From the NCBI GenBank assembly GCA_027032075.1, contig JALVOC010000013.1, forward strand, positions 1 through 51,695: 51,695 bases of DNA. The letters run 5' to 3'. The number at the start of each line of letters is the position of its first letter. The first letter of the stretch is position 1. Below, in pieces: positions 49,936-51,695 of this stretch. A program made the translations under genes and the position numbers. The notes under the pieces were generated by a model, which ran no database searches, was not told the DNA's origin, and saw only the letters and a program-made list of their open reading frames with translations. The stretch comes from Chromatiales bacterium (GTDB lineage Bacteria; Pseudomonadota; Gammaproteobacteria; UBA6429; Thiohalophilaceae).

Positions 49936-51282
49936 TCAACGCAGCAAACCTGCGCTACCCTGACCTTTCAAATTGGCCTTTTTCATCAGGCCCTCATACT
50001 GATGGGACATGAGGTGTGCCTGCACTTGCGCCATGAAATCCATTACGACCACCACGATAATCAACAGCGAGGTGCCGCCAAAGTAAAAAGGCACGTTCCA
50101 ATACACAATCAAAAACTCGGGCAACAGACAAACCGCTGTAATATAGGCAGCCCCCACCAGCGTCAGGCGCCCAAGAATTTTATCAATATGCCTGGCCGTC
50201 TGCTCCCCCGGACGGATACCGGGAATAAAGGCACCGGAGCGTTTCAGATTGTCGGCCGTTTCCTTCGGGTTAAACATCAACGCCGTGTAGAAAAAGCAGA
50301 AAAATATAATCGCGATGGCGTACATCAGCACATACACCGGCTGCCCCGGCGACAGCATCGTTGCCACGTCCTGTAACCAGCTAAAGGGGCCTTCCGCATC
50401 CCCCCCAAACCAGCCCGCCAGCGTGGCGGGAAACAGGATGATACTGGAAGCAAAAATCGGCGGTATCACACCGGCCATGTTGATTTTCAGCGGCAAATGG
50501 CTCGACTGTGCCGCATAGAGCTTGCGCCCCTGCTGACGCTTGGCGTAGTTCACCGTAATCCGCCGTTGCCCACGCTCCATAAACACCACGAAAGCCGTTA
50601 CCGCCAGGGCGACAATGAACAACACCAGAATGAAGCCGTAGCTGAGTTCACCAGTACGCCCCAGTTCCAGGGTACCGCCAATGGCAGATGGCAAACCTGC
50701 GACGATACCCGCGAAAATGATCATCGAGATACCGTTACCGATACCCCGCTCGGTCACCTGCTCACCCAACCACATGAGGAACATAGTGCCGGTCACCAGG
50801 GTAATCACCGTGGTGAAGTAAAACGTGTTCTGATCAATGATCACCAGCCCCGGTTGCCGTGACAGCGCTACCGCAACCCCCAGTGCCTGGAAAGTCGCCA
50901 GCGCCAGTGTCGCGATGCGGGTGTATTGGGTGATTTTGCGCCGTCCCGCTGCGCCTTCCTTGTTCAGCTGCTCCAGTTTCGGGTGCACTTTCGTCAGCAG
51001 TTGAATAATAATCGATGCCGAAATATAGGGCATGATCCCCAGGGCAAAGAGTGACAAGCGTTTGAGCGCGCCACCAGAAAACATGTTGAACATCGAGAGG
51101 ATCGTGCCCTGCTGCTGTTCAAACAATTGTGCCAGGGTTGCGGGATCGATACCGGGAACGGTAATAAAGGATCCTACCCGAAAAACGAGCAAGGCACCGA
51201 TCAGAAAGAGGATGCGCTGCCGCAGCTCGGTAAATTTACCAGCCGCCATTGCATCTGCTATACCTGATCGCGAATTAGCCAC
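49936..51282 (-). CDS. secY: Preprotein translocase subunit SecY
   Basis: This protein is 448 residues from a GTG at 51282, 4 bases after the rplO stop; the frame opens further at 51345 inside rplO, and an ATG at 51246 ([11 protein letters not shown]) is the alternative. It has ten transmembrane helices, beginning [18 protein letters not shown], with the plug region near residue 60-75, the cytoplasmic loops with [20 protein letters not shown], and the C-terminal [20 protein letters not shown]. It forms the SecYEG channel for secretory and membrane proteins. Confidence 0.97.
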   Translation of the reverse strand: MANSRSGIADAMAAGKFTELRQRILFLIGALLVFRVGSFITVPGIDPATLAQLFEQQQGTILSMFNMFSGGALKRLSLFALGIMPYISASIIIQLLTKVHPKLEQLNKEGAAGRRKITQYTRIATLALATFQALGVAVALSRQPGLVIIDQNTFYFTTVITLVTGTMFLMWLGEQVTERGIGNGISMIIFAGIVAGLPSAIGGTLELGRTGELSYGFILVLFIVALAVTAFVVFMERGQRRITVNYAKRQQGRKLYAAQSSHLPLKINMAGVIPPIFASSIILFPATLAGWFGGDAEGPFSWLQDVATMLSPGQPVYVLMYAIAIIFFCFFYTALMFNPKETADNLKRSGAFIPGIRPGEQTARHIDKILGRLTLVGAAYITAVCLLPEFLIVYWNVPFYFGGTSLLIIVVVVMDFMAQVQAHLMSHQYEGLMKKANLKGQGSAGLLR

Positions 51283-51286
51283 CTGC

Positions 51287-51695
51287 TTACTCTTCGACCT
51301 TGCCGCCGGCAGCTTCGATTGCTTCGCGCGCACCTTTGGTAGCACGAATGCCTTTCAAAGTCACTGCTTTTTCAATCTTGCCGGAAGCCATTACCTTGAC
51401 CCGCTGGATGTTTTTACTGATCAGATTGGCTTTCTGCAAAGCTTCAAGATCAATCACATCAACATCAAGCTTGTTCAGTTCATGCAGACGGATTTCATCC
51501 GTTACCATTCCAACCCTGGAACGAAAGCCGACTTTTGGTACACGGCGCTGCAGCGGCATCTGCCCGCCTTCGAAGCCGACCTTGTGGAAACCGCCTGAAC
51601 GCGACTTCTGACCCTTGTGACCACGGCCACAGGTTTTACCCAGACCGGAACCGATACCACGCCCGACACGCTTGCGTGGTTTTTTGGATCCTGCT
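51287..51695 (-). CDS. rplO: 50S ribosomal protein L15, 5' truncated by window end
   Basis: The C-terminal part of L15 is present. It reads from the window edge: [25 protein letters not shown] with the Gly/Arg/Lys-rich N-terminal domain, then [25 protein letters not shown], and the C-terminal [27 protein letters not shown]. The beginning of the gene lies beyond 51695. An internal Met at 51559 (MPLQRRVPK) is not a start. It precedes secY, which starts 4 bases after its TAA. Confidence 0.97.
   Translation of the reverse strand, partial: AGSKKPRKRVGRGIGSGLGKTCGRGHKGQKSRSGGFHKVGFEGGQMPLQRRVPKVGFRSRVGMVTDEIRLHELNKLDVDVIDLEALQKANLISKNIQRVKVMASGKIEKAVTLKGIRATKGAREAIEAAGGKVEE

Overview
The window looks like a chromosomal segment of a gammaproteobacterium. 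The right end carries the spc-alpha ribosomal order rplO-secY-rpmJ-rpsM-rpsK-rpsD-rpoA-rplQ. uvrA, a YajR-like MFS gene and ssb form a typical gammaproteobacterial neighbourhood, and the conserved proteins resemble Gammaproteobacteria. Multihaem cytochromes, DsrE, two rhodanese fusions, a NarK-type nitrate carrier and an arsenosugar cluster suggest a respiratory, possibly sulfur- or nitrogen-metabolising organism. That lifestyle is inference.

Positions 1 to about 11,400 are accessory DNA, read here as an integron cassette array without an integrase in view. Small AT-rich plus-strand genes of unrelated families are separated by attC-like imperfect palindromes, best seen at 4213-4298, 5453-5511, 6252-6349 and 6748-6828. 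Cassettes include a ParDE/RelBE-like toxin-antitoxin pair, a CPBP protease, a VOC protein, an NTF2-like protein, a DUF2461 gene broken by one stop, and a duplicated 145-residue membrane-anchored protein. The left 5 kb also holds repeated units with 5' fragments of a REP-associated Y1 transposase (RAYT). These units lie directly after truncated attC left halves and run into tandem expansions of a GGTTTTCC-like motif. A secreted beta-helix protein on the minus strand and a RutE-like nitroreductase of different composition also sit in this zone.

Positions 11.4-21.4 kb hold a zinc-ribbon membrane protein, DUF5335, a BON-domain protein, a secreted alpha/beta hydrolase fused to a beta-helix tail, a secreted protein of unknown function, NarK with a PP2C-kinase fusion, and a ten-copy REP array with GTAG heads.

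Positions 21.4-30.7 kb are two minus-strand operons. One is the arsenosugar set: radical SAM ArsS, ArsM and two glycosyltransferases. The other is tightly coupled: an 801-residue fusion of a NapH-like iron-sulfur membrane module with a GltD-like flavoprotein, a 71-residue membrane protein, an octahaem HAO-like cytochrome, a pentahaem paralogue, a 54-residue membrane protein and a methyltransferase. This second operon is the best candidate for an undescribed redox system.

Positions 30.9-34.7 kb carry sulfur-transfer-type proteins: DsrE, a VTT-rhodanese fusion, and an ArsR-rhodanese regulator with a clear palindromic operator next to a divergent fatty acid hydroxylase. From 34.7 kb come ssb, the MFS gene, a LuxR regulator, uvrA, a diguanylate cyclase, a secreted protein, a potassium channel, PomAB-like stator genes, an SAM hydroxide adenosyltransferase and the ribosomal operon, which runs off the right edge inside rplO.
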